Source: Actinomycetota bacterium (lineage in GTDB: Bacteria; Actinomycetota; Actinomycetes; Nanopelagicales; Nanopelagicaceae). Taken from it: a stretch of 13,921 bases of DNA. Position 1 is the stretch's first letter; every line of letters starts with the position of its first letter. The notes below the pieces were generated by a model, which saw only the letters and a program-made list of their open reading frames with translations, had not been told where the DNA came from and ran no database searches. A program made the position numbers and the translations under genes. Location of the stretch: assembly GCA_009703165.1 (NCBI GenBank), contig WLGP01000008.1:1-13921 (forward strand), read 5' to 3'. Positions 1 to 6,154 of the stretch are shown in pieces.

Positions 1-161
1 AGTAGTCCGCTGTATTCGGCTACGTTATTGGTGGCAACGCCGATCACATCAAAGAGTTCGGCAACGATCTTTCCATTTTCGCTGACAACTGCGCCGTATC
101 CTGCTGGCCCTGGATTTCCTCGTGAACCACCATCTGCAGTGAGTTTAATTGTGCGTGCCAT
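1..161 (-). CDS. RNase HI-domain protein, N-terminal part (cut by window edge)
   Basis: Only the first 53 residues are present. They show the RNase H fold start: a beta strand carrying the catalytic Asp (D10) followed by GGSRGNPGPAGYG, and a second acidic residue in NNVAEY (E49), matching the first two catalytic acids of RNase HI. The family cleaves the RNA strand of RNA:DNA hybrids in a metal-dependent way. In actinobacteria such a domain next to a zinc-ribbon protein is usually the N-terminal half of a bifunctional RNase H/acid phosphatase (Rv2228c type, C-terminal histidine phosphatase domain). That half would lie outside the window, so the fusion is inferred. The ATG lies 3 nt after the stop codon of the zinc-ribbon gene, so the two are almost certainly cotranscribed. 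Confidence 0.88.
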   Translation of the reverse strand, partial: MARTIKLTADGGSRGNPGPAGYGAVVSENGKIVAELFDVIGVATNNVAEYSGL

Positions 162-164
162 TTT

Positions 165-893
165 CTACAGTCCACGCACCAAGATGCAGCGACATTCCTC
201 GCAGCGAACTACTTCATCTTCTGCAAGGCCGGCAATACGTTGTAGCTCAATAGTGTTAATCGCCAAGTTGCAGCCTTTGCACTGGTTGCCAACAAGTGCT
301 GCAGCTCCAGTGCCGTTATTGGCTAGGCGAATCTTTTCGTAGAGAGCCAGTAGTTCAGGGCTAACTGATGAAACAACTGATGCGCGATCGGCAACATTTG
401 CCTCTAGGTCGGCGTTGATTACTGCAAGGGCGTTGGCCTTCTTAATCTCAAGTTCTGTAATCTCATTGCCAAGTACGCGCTCTTGCTCGGCTAGCTCAGT
501 AATGCGCTCCTTAAGTCCGTCGATGCGCATCATGATCTCGAGCTCAATCTCTTCAAGTTCTGCGCGACGGGCATTGAGAGATACCAGTTCGTGTTGAAGT
601 TGTTCTAGCTCTTTTGGAGATGCAGTCCCTGATCCTAAACGTGCCTCATCGCGATTGATGCGGGTGACTATCTGTTCAACATCGCCTTCAGCGCGTGCCA
701 ATTCTCGCTTCACATCGCTGGTTTCGGTCTCTGCTGCAATTCGTAGATCGCGAGCGTTATGAGATTTGATAGTAAGAGATGCAATCGCTGCAATCTCAGG
801 AAGATTTGCAGCCTTATTGGTCAGTGCTGCATGGTTAAAGTCAAAGTTCTGGATATCTAGAATTGCGCGCTGGTCGCTGAGTGTGGCCTTCAT
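165..893 (-). CDS. Coiled-coil C4 zinc-ribbon protein (Rv2229c/MSMEG_4306-like)
   Basis: A 242-residue protein. Residues about 30-165 are rich in Glu, Leu, Arg and Ala in heptad-like order and should form a long antiparallel coiled coil. The C-terminus carries a four-cysteine zinc ribbon: C205-K-G-C208 and C231-E-E-C234. This is the layout of the widespread bacterial coiled-coil plus zinc-ribbon family (zf-RING_7). Its biochemical role is not settled; nucleic-acid or protein binding is usually suggested. The gene sits immediately upstream of an RNase H gene, as in mycobacteria, which hints at a shared role in nucleic-acid metabolism (inference). The ATG is preceded by a strong AGGAGG site at 4-nt spacing, which fixes the start. 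A 118-nt gap separates it from the VKOR gene upstream. Confidence 0.9.
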   Translation of the reverse strand: MKATLSDQRAILDIQNFDFNHAALTNKAANLPEIAAIASLTIKSHNARDLRIAAETETSDVKRELARAEGDVEQIVTRINRDEARLGSGTASPKELEQLQHELVSLNARRAELEEIELEIMMRIDGLKERITELAEQERVLGNEITELEIKKANALAVINADLEANVADRASVVSSVSPELLALYEKIRLANNGTGAAALVGNQCKGCNLAINTIELQRIAGLAEDEVVRCEECRCILVRGL

Positions 894-897
894 GACG

Positions 898-903
898 CCT
901 CCT
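898..903 (-). promoter_or_regulatory. Strong Shine-Dalgarno site of the zinc-ribbon gene
   Basis: Read on the minus strand this is AGGAGG, 4 nt before the ATG at 893. It is the only canonical ribosome binding site I see in the window. It implies that this transcript has a 5' leader, in contrast with the leaderless-type starts of most other unit heads here. Confidence 0.8.
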
Positions 904-1011
904 CGCGAGAGTTAAGAACTTGTATGTATTTGTTAGCTGTGGAACTTATTTACTTGGGCTGATTTTAGCGGGTTTGGCCTGTAAATCCAATTGAGATGCC
1001 CGATTCATATT

Positions 1012-1626
1012 CTAATTGAAGAGGCGATTACCGTACTTAACAAAAATGACGATAGCGATAGCGGCATATGAGCCGGTGTAGATCACGCGGCCCCAACCTT
1101 TCTCCAAAAAGGCAACGATCTTCTCTTGTCGCTCCGGTGAGAAATTCCAACTATTTTCAAGGAACACGATCCGGGAGATGGTTGAAAACACTGTGATAGT
1201 AGAAAAGGTCACCAAGAGGCACCAAGGACAGAGCGAACCAATCACAAAGAGAGATTGAGATAGTAGCCAGAGAGCAAAGATTAAACCTGCGCCATAAACA
1301 AGATGTGCGGTGCGCATAAACCAGCGCGGGAAGGTAACAAGTCCAAGTCCTGCAACGGCAACGGTAATGACAACAGGTTCCGTCATTAAACCAATAAAGG
1401 AATTCGGAAAACCTAGAAGCTGTGACTGCCAAGCTTTTGCGACTGTTCCGCAGGATAGAACTCTGTTGATATCGCAGGAAAGCTGACCGGTAGGTTGTGC
1501 GGCTAACTTCACCGCATCGATTGAAAGCACTAGGGATGCGACAAGGCTTAAGAATGAAGAGACCAACATCGCAATGTAGGTCTTGCGATAGGCCCGAAGG
1601 CGCTCGATTGTTCCATTCTCAGACAT
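1012..1626 (-). CDS. Vitamin K epoxide reductase (VKOR) family membrane oxidoreductase
   Basis: A 204-residue integral membrane protein with about five hydrophobic segments. From the ATG it carries an outer-loop cysteine pair (C51 and C59, within SCDINRVLSC) and the membrane-embedded CPWC motif (C133-C136), plus the PNSFIGL stretch typical of bacterial VKOR proteins. Bacterial VKORs reoxidise a DsbA-like thiol oxidase by passing electrons to quinone, which supports disulfide formation outside the membrane. No DsbA-like partner is in the window. Start choice: an in-frame TTG lies two codons upstream (1632), but the ATG at 1626 has TAAACT exactly 6 nt before it. It is divergent from the HEAT-repeat gene across 72 bp. 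Confidence 0.9.
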   Translation of the reverse strand: MSENGTIERLRAYRKTYIAMLVSSFLSLVASLVLSIDAVKLAAQPTGQLSCDINRVLSCGTVAKAWQSQLLGFPNSFIGLMTEPVVITVAVAGLGLVTFPRWFMRTAHLVYGAGLIFALWLLSQSLFVIGSLCPWCLLVTFSTITVFSTISRIVFLENSWNFSPERQEKIVAFLEKGWGRVIYTGSYAAIAIVIFVKYGNRLFN

Positions 1627-1632
1627 GGCCAA

Positions 1633-1638
1633 AGTTTA
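1633..1638 (-). promoter_or_regulatory. Leaderless-type -10 element of the VKOR gene
   Basis: TAAACT on the minus strand (TANNNT) lies 6 nt before the ATG at 1626, so transcription would begin at or next to the start codon. I see no clear -35. It supports the ATG over the upstream TTG. Confidence 0.5.
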
Positions 1639-1686
1639 CCGTCTTTCTGGATGACCGGTGCTTTCTCACTAAAAACCAGAGACTGA

Positions 1687-1692
1687 TAGCGT
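1687..1692 (+). promoter_or_regulatory. Leaderless-type -10 element of the HEAT-repeat gene
   Basis: TAGCGT (TANNNT) lies 6 nt before the GTG at 1699. No Shine-Dalgarno site fits this GTG, so a leaderless transcript is the simplest reading. No clear -35 is visible. Confidence 0.45.
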
Positions 1693-1698
1693 CTTCTC

Positions 1699-2298
1699 GT
1701 GGCTACCCTGAAAGCACTTCTGGAATCTCCGGATAAATCAGTCCGACTGCAGGCAGCGCTGGCTGCGGGCACGTATCCAGAAGATCAATTCATTGAAGTA
1801 CTTATTGCTCAATGCGCACACGAGCCAGATTTCTTCGTCAGAGACACTCTTTCTTGGGCACTTATGCGTCAAGATATTCCTAAGGTTGTTGAGCGTCTTA
1901 AAGTTGAATTGCACTCTGAAAATTCTCAAGCAAAGAGTCAGGCACTTCATACCCTCTCCAAGATTGGTGATCCGCAGTTTTACTCATTGATCACCAACGA
2001 GCATCATTTTGATTCAGATGACAAGGTTGCCGTGACTGCTTGGCGCGCCGCCTCTGTCTTGGCCCCTGAAGGTGAAAAATCTGCGCTAGCAAAAATATTA
2101 GTAAGCCAACTTGGGCGTGGAGATTCAGATCTGCAGTTCGATCTCACACGATTCTTATGTGCCTTGGGAGATTCAATTGTTGCCCCGCTTAAAGCGGCTA
2201 GCGAATCTGAGAAAGAAGAGATTCGCCTGCATGCAGCCTTTACCCTGATGCGCTACGAAGAGATGCGTTTAGAAAGTTCCGAGAAGAAATCGGATTGA
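1699..2298 (+). CDS. HEAT-repeat (PBS-lyase-like) scaffold protein
   Basis: A 199-residue protein starting at GTG. It is built from about six helical hairpin repeats of roughly 25-32 residues, for example SPDKSVRLQAALAAG near residue 10, PDFFVRDTLSWAL near 43, KSQALHTLSKIGD near 79, and EIRLHAAFTLMRYEE near 164. The repeated pattern of a charged residue, V/I-R, then AA-x-AL is typical of HEAT_2/PBS-lyase-like repeats. Such proteins are protein-binding scaffolds, and no catalytic residues can be assigned. I see no signal peptide or membrane segment, so it is likely cytoplasmic. The specific partner is unknown. Its stop codon lies only 3 nt from the 3' end of the convergent tRNA-Val. Confidence 0.82.
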   Translation: MATLKALLESPDKSVRLQAALAAGTYPEDQFIEVLIAQCAHEPDFFVRDTLSWALMRQDIPKVVERLKVELHSENSQAKSQALHTLSKIGDPQFYSLITNEHHFDSDDKVAVTAWRAASVLAPEGEKSALAKILVSQLGRGDSDLQFDLTRFLCALGDSIVAPLKAASESEKEEIRLHAAFTLMRYEEMRLESSEKKSD

Positions 2299-2301
2299 AA
2301 C

Positions 2302-2376
2302 TGGTGGGCGGTGAGGGTTTCGAACCCCCGACATCCTCGGTGTAAACGAGGCGCTCTACCACTGAGCTAACCACCC
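2302..2376 (-). tRNA. tRNA-Val (anticodon UAC), CCA encoded
   Basis: The minus strand folds as a complete cloverleaf of 75 nt. The 7-bp acceptor is GGGTGGT with ACCGCCC (one G:U). The D-stem is GCTC/GAGC with loop AGTGGTA. The anticodon stem CCTCG/CGAGG holds the loop TTTACAC, giving anticodon TAC. The T-stem GGGGG/CCCTC holds the loop TTCGAAA. The discriminator A at 2305 is followed by a genomically encoded CCA at 2304-2302. It reads the valine codon GUA and, with wobble, others of the GUN box. Confidence 0.97.
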
Positions 2377-2385
2377 GGGCCGTGC

Positions 2386-2429
2386 TTTCGTACTCGCGAA
2401 TACTACTTTATACGAGCCAAAGTACGAAA
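2386..2429. promoter_or_regulatory. Promoter region of tRNA-Val framed by a 9-bp inverted repeat
   Basis: TTTCGTACT (2386-2394) and AGTACGAAA (2421-2429) are perfect inverted copies separated by 26 bp. The AT-rich spacer holds possible -10 elements on the minus strand: TAGTAT (2405-2400) and TATAAA (2412-2407). With TAGTAT, transcription would begin about 17 nt before the tRNA 5' end, and the weak -35 (TTCGTA) would fall inside the distal arm. The arms therefore bracket the promoter like operator half-sites. A terminator for the upstream peroxiredoxin gene is less likely because there is no T-tract. Confidence 0.4.
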
Positions 2430-2440
2430 ACGAGGCGTAA

Positions 2441-2899
2441 TTAGAGGCTTGCTAGAGCGCTCTTGTACTCAAGGAGGTTACGGGCATCACCGAGACCATT
2501 AACGATCTGCCAGACAAGGTTTCCATTCTTATCGACGATAAAGGTTCCGCGGACTGCGCATCCACGTTCTTCATTGAAGACGCCGAATGCTTTAGCTGCT
2601 GCTCCATGTGGCCAGAAATCTGCAAGGACTGGGAACTTGTAACCCTCTTGCTCTGCAAATGCACGCTGTGCATACATTGGATCGCAAGAGATCGCTAGCA
2701 ATTGCACATCATCATTTTGAAATGCTGCAAGATCATCGCGAAGAGCGCAGAGTTCGCCGGTGCAGATTCCTGAGAATGCAAATGGATAGAAGAGGATTAC
2801 AACGTTCTTCTCACCCTTAAATGATGAAAGTGTTACTGGTGAACCGTGCTGGTCCATCAATGTGAAATCTGGTGCGGGAGTTCCAAGAGTTAATGTCAT
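2441..2899 (-). CDS. ahpE: AhpE-like thiol peroxidase (peroxiredoxin)
   Basis: A 152-residue cytosolic peroxiredoxin. It has the N-terminal APDFTL stretch, the active-site motif P39-xxx-S43-xx-C46 with C46 as peroxidatic cysteine, and the conserved R117 that completes the active site. The SDFWPHGA-like and GVFNE segments (here ADFWPHGAAAKAFGVFNEERG) resemble M. tuberculosis AhpE, as does the position beside DUF3052 and aceE. The family reduces peroxides and peroxynitrite using external thiols. Unlike the 1-Cys pattern I recall for mycobacterial AhpE, there is a second cysteine at C51 (CTGELC). That is the spacing of the resolving cysteine in BCP/PrxQ proteins, so BCP is the alternative label. 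C72 and C114 are additional. A TAAGTT hexamer 6 nt before the ATG suggests its own leaderless transcript, despite the 9-nt gap from the DUF3052 gene. Confidence 0.88.
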   Translation of the reverse strand: MTLTLGTPAPDFTLMDQHGSPVTLSSFKGEKNVVILFYPFAFSGICTGELCALRDDLAAFQNDDVQLLAISCDPMYAQRAFAEQEGYKFPVLADFWPHGAAAKAFGVFNEERGCAVRGTFIVDKNGNLVWQIVNGLGDARNLLEYKSALASL

Positions 2900-2905
2900 G
2901 CGAGA

Positions 2906-2911
2906 AACTTA
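2906..2911 (-). promoter_or_regulatory. Leaderless-type -10 of the peroxiredoxin gene, overlapping the DUF3052 stop codon
   Basis: TAAGTT on the minus strand lies 6 nt before the ATG at 2899. Its first three bases are the TAA stop of the DUF3052 gene. No Shine-Dalgarno site precedes this ATG. Confidence 0.42.
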
Positions 2912-3295
2912 TCGTTTGCCAGCCTTACGTGCCACTAGACGAGTTCCCGCCCAATCTTGTGCGAGCGCAATCGTCGATGTCTGGCTAAGTCCTGCAATCG
3001 GTGCAGCATCTTGAATCTCACTTGAATCAACATGACCGTCACGTCCAAGTTTTGGAGTAAGCACCCAGATTGGGCCAGTCTCTGAGAGATAGGTAAGAGC
3101 ATCCATTAACTCATCGACGAGATCGCCATCTCCATCGCGCCACCATAAAATTACGCCATCGACGACTTCGGTAGTGTGGCCTTCGATCAGTTGCGTTCCA
3201 GTCATCGTTGAAATCTCACTACGCAAGACATCATCACAATCAGGCCCATAACCCACTTCGAGAATGAGCTCTCCGGCTGCAAATCCCATTCGCAT
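2909..3295 (-). CDS. DUF3052 family protein (Rv2239c-like)
   Basis: A 128-residue soluble protein of the actinobacterial DUF3052 family. The diagnostic core is the [19 protein letters not shown] segment (about residues 49-67), followed by an [18 protein letters not shown] strand and a C-terminus ending in a basic AGKR. The function of the family is unknown. It lies between an AhpE-like peroxiredoxin and aceE, as I recall for mycobacteria, but no role can be inferred safely. Start choice: GTG (3301), ATG (3295) and ATG (3289) are all in frame. I prefer ATG 3295 because TAGCCT lies exactly 6 nt upstream, the spacing seen at other unit heads here. Divergent from aceE. Confidence 0.88.
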   Translation of the reverse strand: MRMGFAAGELILEVGYGPDCDDVLRSEISTMTGTQLIEGHTTEVVDGVILWWRDGDGDLVDELMDALTYLSETGPIWVLTPKLGRDGHVDSSEIQDAAPIAGLSQTSTIALAQDWAGTRLVARKAGKR

Positions 3296-3301
3296 TGGCA
3301 C

Positions 3302-3307
3302 AGGCTA
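3302..3307 (-). promoter_or_regulatory. Leaderless-type -10 element of the DUF3052 gene
   Basis: TAGCCT on the minus strand (TANNNT) lies 6 nt before the ATG at 3295, supporting that start among three in-frame choices. Confidence 0.45.
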
Positions 3308-3320
3308 AGTCCACTCCAGG

Positions 3321-3341
3321 TGTGACCCTTTTGACAAGGGT
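3321..3341. promoter_or_regulatory. CRP/GlxR-like site and overlapping hairpin between DUF3052 and aceE
   Basis: TGTGA-N6-TGACA (3321-3336) differs by one base from the CRP-family consensus TGTGA-N6-TCACA, the site bound by actinobacterial GlxR/Crp proteins. Overlapping it, ACCCTT (3325-3330) and AAGGGT (3336-3341) form a perfect 6-bp inverted repeat with a TTGAC loop. The site centre is about 33 bp upstream of the predicted DUF3052 start and about 86 bp upstream of the aceE start, so one regulator could act on both genes. The motif match is visible; the binding is inferred. Confidence 0.35.
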
Positions 3342-3401
3342 TTGGGGGGATTATCTCGCCAGTTCCGCGGCTGCAGATTTCCCCTCAGGGCCATTTAGCG
3401 C

Positions 3402-3407
3402 GAGAAT
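3402..3407 (+). promoter_or_regulatory. Possible -10 element of aceE
   Basis: GAGAAT (keeps A2 and T6 of TANNNT) lies 7 nt before the ATG at 3415. It is one base off in sequence and one nt off in spacing from the pattern at neighbouring genes. The adjacent GAGAA could alternatively serve as a weak ribosome binding site. Confidence 0.3.
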
Positions 3408-3414
3408 ATGGCCC

Positions 3415-6135
3415 ATGAGTGGAATTTTCGATACACCAGATCAGAATGTTGACCAGCTCGTAGATATCGATCCGACAGAGACCGCTGAATGGCAGGCATC
3501 TTTCGATGCCGCCCTTGAGAATGCAGGCCCTGTTCGTGCGCGTTACTTAATGCTCAAGCTCTTGCAGCGCGCTCACGAGAAGCAGATCGGACTTTCCTCA
3601 CTTCGCAACACTGATTACCTCAACACAATTTCACCAGAGCATGAACCAGATTTCCCAGGCGATGAAGCAATTGAACGTCGCATCCGCCAATACATCCGTT
3701 GGAATGCAGCGATGTTGGTACACCGCGCGCAGCGTCCAGGAATCGGTGTGGGCGGACATATCTCAACATATGCATCTTCTGCCTCACTCTATGAAGTTGG
3801 CTTTAACCACTTCTTCCGCGGAATGGATCATCCAGGTGGCGGAGATCAGATCTTCTTCCAGGGACATGCAAGCCCGGGAATGTATGCACGTGCATTTCTA
3901 GAAGGACGTCTTTCAGAGAATCAACTCGACGGTTTCCGCCAAGAAGTTTCACATAAGGGTGGAGGATTATCTTCATATCCACATCCACGTTTGATGCCTG
4001 ACTTCTGGCAATTCCCAACAGTGTCAATGGGTATCGGTCCAATCAACGCGATCTACCAAGCGCGATTTAATCGCTACCTCCATAACCGCGGAATTAAAGA
4101 TACAAGTCAGCAACATGTCTGGGCATTTCTTGGAGACGGTGAAGTTGATGAGGTCGATACTCTCGGTGCAATCGGTCTAGCATCGCGTGAAAATCTAGAT
4201 AACCTCACCTTTGTTATTAACTGTAACTTGCAACGCCTTGATGGACCTGTTCGTGGAAACGGCAAGATCATTCAAGAGCTTGAATCAACATTTATCGGTG
4301 CCGGATGGAACGTCATTAAGGTCGTGTGGGGTCGCGAATGGGATCCACTACTGGCTCAAGATCGCGAAGGCGCTCTCGTTAATTTGATGAACAGCACGCT
4401 CGACGGTGACTTCCAGACATTTAAGGCCGAATCTGGCGCATACGTCCGCGATAACTTCTTTGGTCGCGATCCACGTACTGCTGCAATGGTTGCTAATTGG
4501 TCTAATGAACAAATTTGGGGACTCAAGCGCGGCGGCCATGATTACCGCAAGTTATTTGCTGCCTATACCGCTGCAATGGAACCTAATGGAAAGCCAACAG
4601 TCATCCTTGCAAAGACAGTTAAGGGCTGGACCCTTGGGTCAACATTTGAAGGACGTAACTCAACACACCAGATGAAGAAGATGTCTTTTGAAGATATCGT
4701 CACATTCCGCGATCGTCTTGGAATTCCAATCGCCGATGACAAGCTTGATAAGTACACACCTGCCTACTACAAGCCAGCACCAGATTCAGAAGAGGCGAAG
4801 TATTTGGCAGAGCGTCGCGCAGCACTCGGTGGAGCACTTCCTCGCCGTCGCGCGAAGTCAAAGCCACTTCCAATGCCGGCAGATTCTGTCTACGACAGCG
4901 TTAAGCGCGGTTCAGGACAGCAAGAGATTGCAACAACGATGGCATTTGTTCGTATGCTCAAAGATTTGGCGAAAGATCCAGGTCTTGGTAAGCGCATTGT
5001 TCCGATCATCCCGGATGAGGCTCGCACCTTTGGAATGGATTCACTCTTCCCAACGATGAAGATCTACTCACCACACGGCCAGAAATACACAGCCGTTGAC
5101 CGTGAATTGATGCTCTCTTACAAGGAATCAACATCAGGTGTCATCCTGCACGAAGGAATCAACGAAGCCGGATCGACAGCATCATTTACCGCAGTCGGAA
5201 CCTCGTACTCAACACATGATGAGCCGATGATTCCTATCTACATCTTCTACTCAATGTTTGGTTTCCAGCGCACAGGAGATGCTTTCTGGGCAGCTGCCGA
5301 TCAGCTTGCACGTGGATTCGTTCTCGGTGCAACTGCAGGACGTACAACACTTAACGGTGAAGGTCTCCAGCACGAAGATGGGCATTCGCATCTTCTTGCA
5401 TCAACTAACCCAGCTGTTGTCTGTTACGACCCAGCATTTGCTTACGAGGTCGGACATATCTTTAAAGATGGTCTGCGTCGCATGTACGGCGAAAATAGCG
5501 AGAACATTTACTACTACATCACCGTCTACAACGAGCCATATCAACATCCAGAGGAGCCAGCAAACCTCGATGTCGAAGGCCTCTTAAAGGGCATCTACCT
5601 CTTCCGTTCAGGAGAGCGTCAACGTAAGAAGAATTCACAGATTTTGGCATCTGGTGTTGCTGTGAACTGGGCGCTTAAAGCGCAAGAGTTACTCCAGAAG
5701 GATTGGGGCGTCAGCGCCGATGTCTGGTCTGTTACTTCATGGAATGAACTTCGTCGCGACGGTCTTGCAGTAGATCGCCACAACATGCTCCATCCATCAT
5801 CGAAGAAGAGTGCTTACATCAGCGATCGTCTTAAGGGTGCAAGTGGCCCAGTGATTGCAGTCAGCGATTACATGCGCTCTGTCCAAGATCAGATCGGACC
5901 ATGGGTCGAGCAAGATTTCGTCTCCTTAGGTACAGATGGTTTCGGTCTTTCAGATACTCGCGGTGCACTTCGTCGCCACTTTAAGGTCGATGCAGAGTCA
6001 ATCGTCGTTGCAACTCTTGCTCAACTTGCCAAATCTGGCGACGTCAAAGAGTCAGTTGTTCAAGAGGCGCTCAATAAGTATCGCCTTGATGACATCTCTG
6101 CTGCAGATCCTGGCAATACTGAAGGATCAGGCTGA
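3415..6135 (+). CDS. aceE: Pyruvate dehydrogenase E1 component, homodimeric (AceE)
   Basis: A 906-residue protein, the usual length for homodimeric E1. It decarboxylates pyruvate with thiamine diphosphate and passes the acetyl group to the lipoyl arm of E2, feeding the TCA cycle. Visible signatures are [22 protein letters not shown] near residue 113 (shown in part by family), the ThDP/Mg motif from GDG (240-242) to NCN (269-271), the active-site loop with H418 in [11 protein letters not shown], the cofactor-activating E584 in HEGINEAGS, and H653 in [10 protein letters not shown]. The spacing of E584 and H653 matches E. coli AceE. The frame is open back to about 3295, but homology begins at [11 protein letters not shown], and actinobacterial AceE proteins have a short leader before the DIDP-ETAEW-type segment, so ATG 3415 is chosen. 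E2 and E3 genes are not in the window. glgE follows after 19 nt on the same strand. Confidence 0.95.
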   Translation: MSGIFDTPDQNVDQLVDIDPTETAEWQASFDAALENAGPVRARYLMLKLLQRAHEKQIGLSSLRNTDYLNTISPEHEPDFPGDEAIERRIRQYIRWNAAMLVHRAQRPGIGVGGHISTYASSASLYEVGFNHFFRGMDHPGGGDQIFFQGHASPGMYARAFLEGRLSENQLDGFRQEVSHKGGGLSSYPHPRLMPDFWQFPTVSMGIGPINAIYQARFNRYLHNRGIKDTSQQHVWAFLGDGEVDEVDTLGAIGLASRENLDNLTFVINCNLQRLDGPVRGNGKIIQELESTFIGAGWNVIKVVWGREWDPLLAQDREGALVNLMNSTLDGDFQTFKAESGAYVRDNFFGRDPRTAAMVANWSNEQIWGLKRGGHDYRKLFAAYTAAMEPNGKPTVILAKTVKGWTLGSTFEGRNSTHQMKKMSFEDIVTFRDRLGIPIADDKLDKYTPAYYKPAPDSEEAKYLAERRAALGGALPRRRAKSKPLPMPADSVYDSVKRGSGQQEIATTMAFVRMLKDLAKDPGLGKRIVPIIPDEARTFGMDSLFPTMKIYSPHGQKYTAVDRELMLSYKESTSGVILHEGINEAGSTASFTAVGTSYSTHDEPMIPIYIFYSMFGFQRTGDAFWAAADQLARGFVLGATAGRTTLNGEGLQHEDGHSHLLASTNPAVVCYDPAFAYEVGHIFKDGLRRMYGENSENIYYYITVYNEPYQHPEEPANLDVEGLLKGIYLFRSGERQRKKNSQILASGVAVNWALKAQELLQKDWGVSADVWSVTSWNELRRDGLAVDRHNMLHPSSKKSAYISDRLKGASGPVIAVSDYMRSVQDQIGPWVEQDFVSLGTDGFGLSDTRGALRRHFKVDAESIVVATLAQLAKSGDVKESVVQEALNKYRLDDISAADPGNTEGSG

Positions 6136-6154
6136 TTCATCAGCTGATGACTTC

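Noticed and set aside
961..986. Weak GATTT/AAATC pairing after the VKOR gene as a terminator
   Set aside because: Only five consecutive pairs form, with mismatches beyond them and no T-tract.
3325..3345. Hairpin ACCCTT/AAGGGT as an intrinsic terminator
   Set aside because: It lies between the starts of two divergent genes, where no transcript needs to end, and is followed by TTTGGGGGG rather than a T-tract.
3295..3414. N-terminal extension of aceE by 40 residues from an in-frame ATG at 3295
   Set aside because: The extension covers the divergent promoter region and the start of the DUF3052 gene and does not look like any AceE leader; similarity begins just after ATG 3415.
5936..6154. N-terminal extension of glgE starting inside aceE
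   Set aside because: These residues are the out-of-frame reading of the conserved aceE C-terminus; GlgE similarity begins at [12 protein letters not shown].
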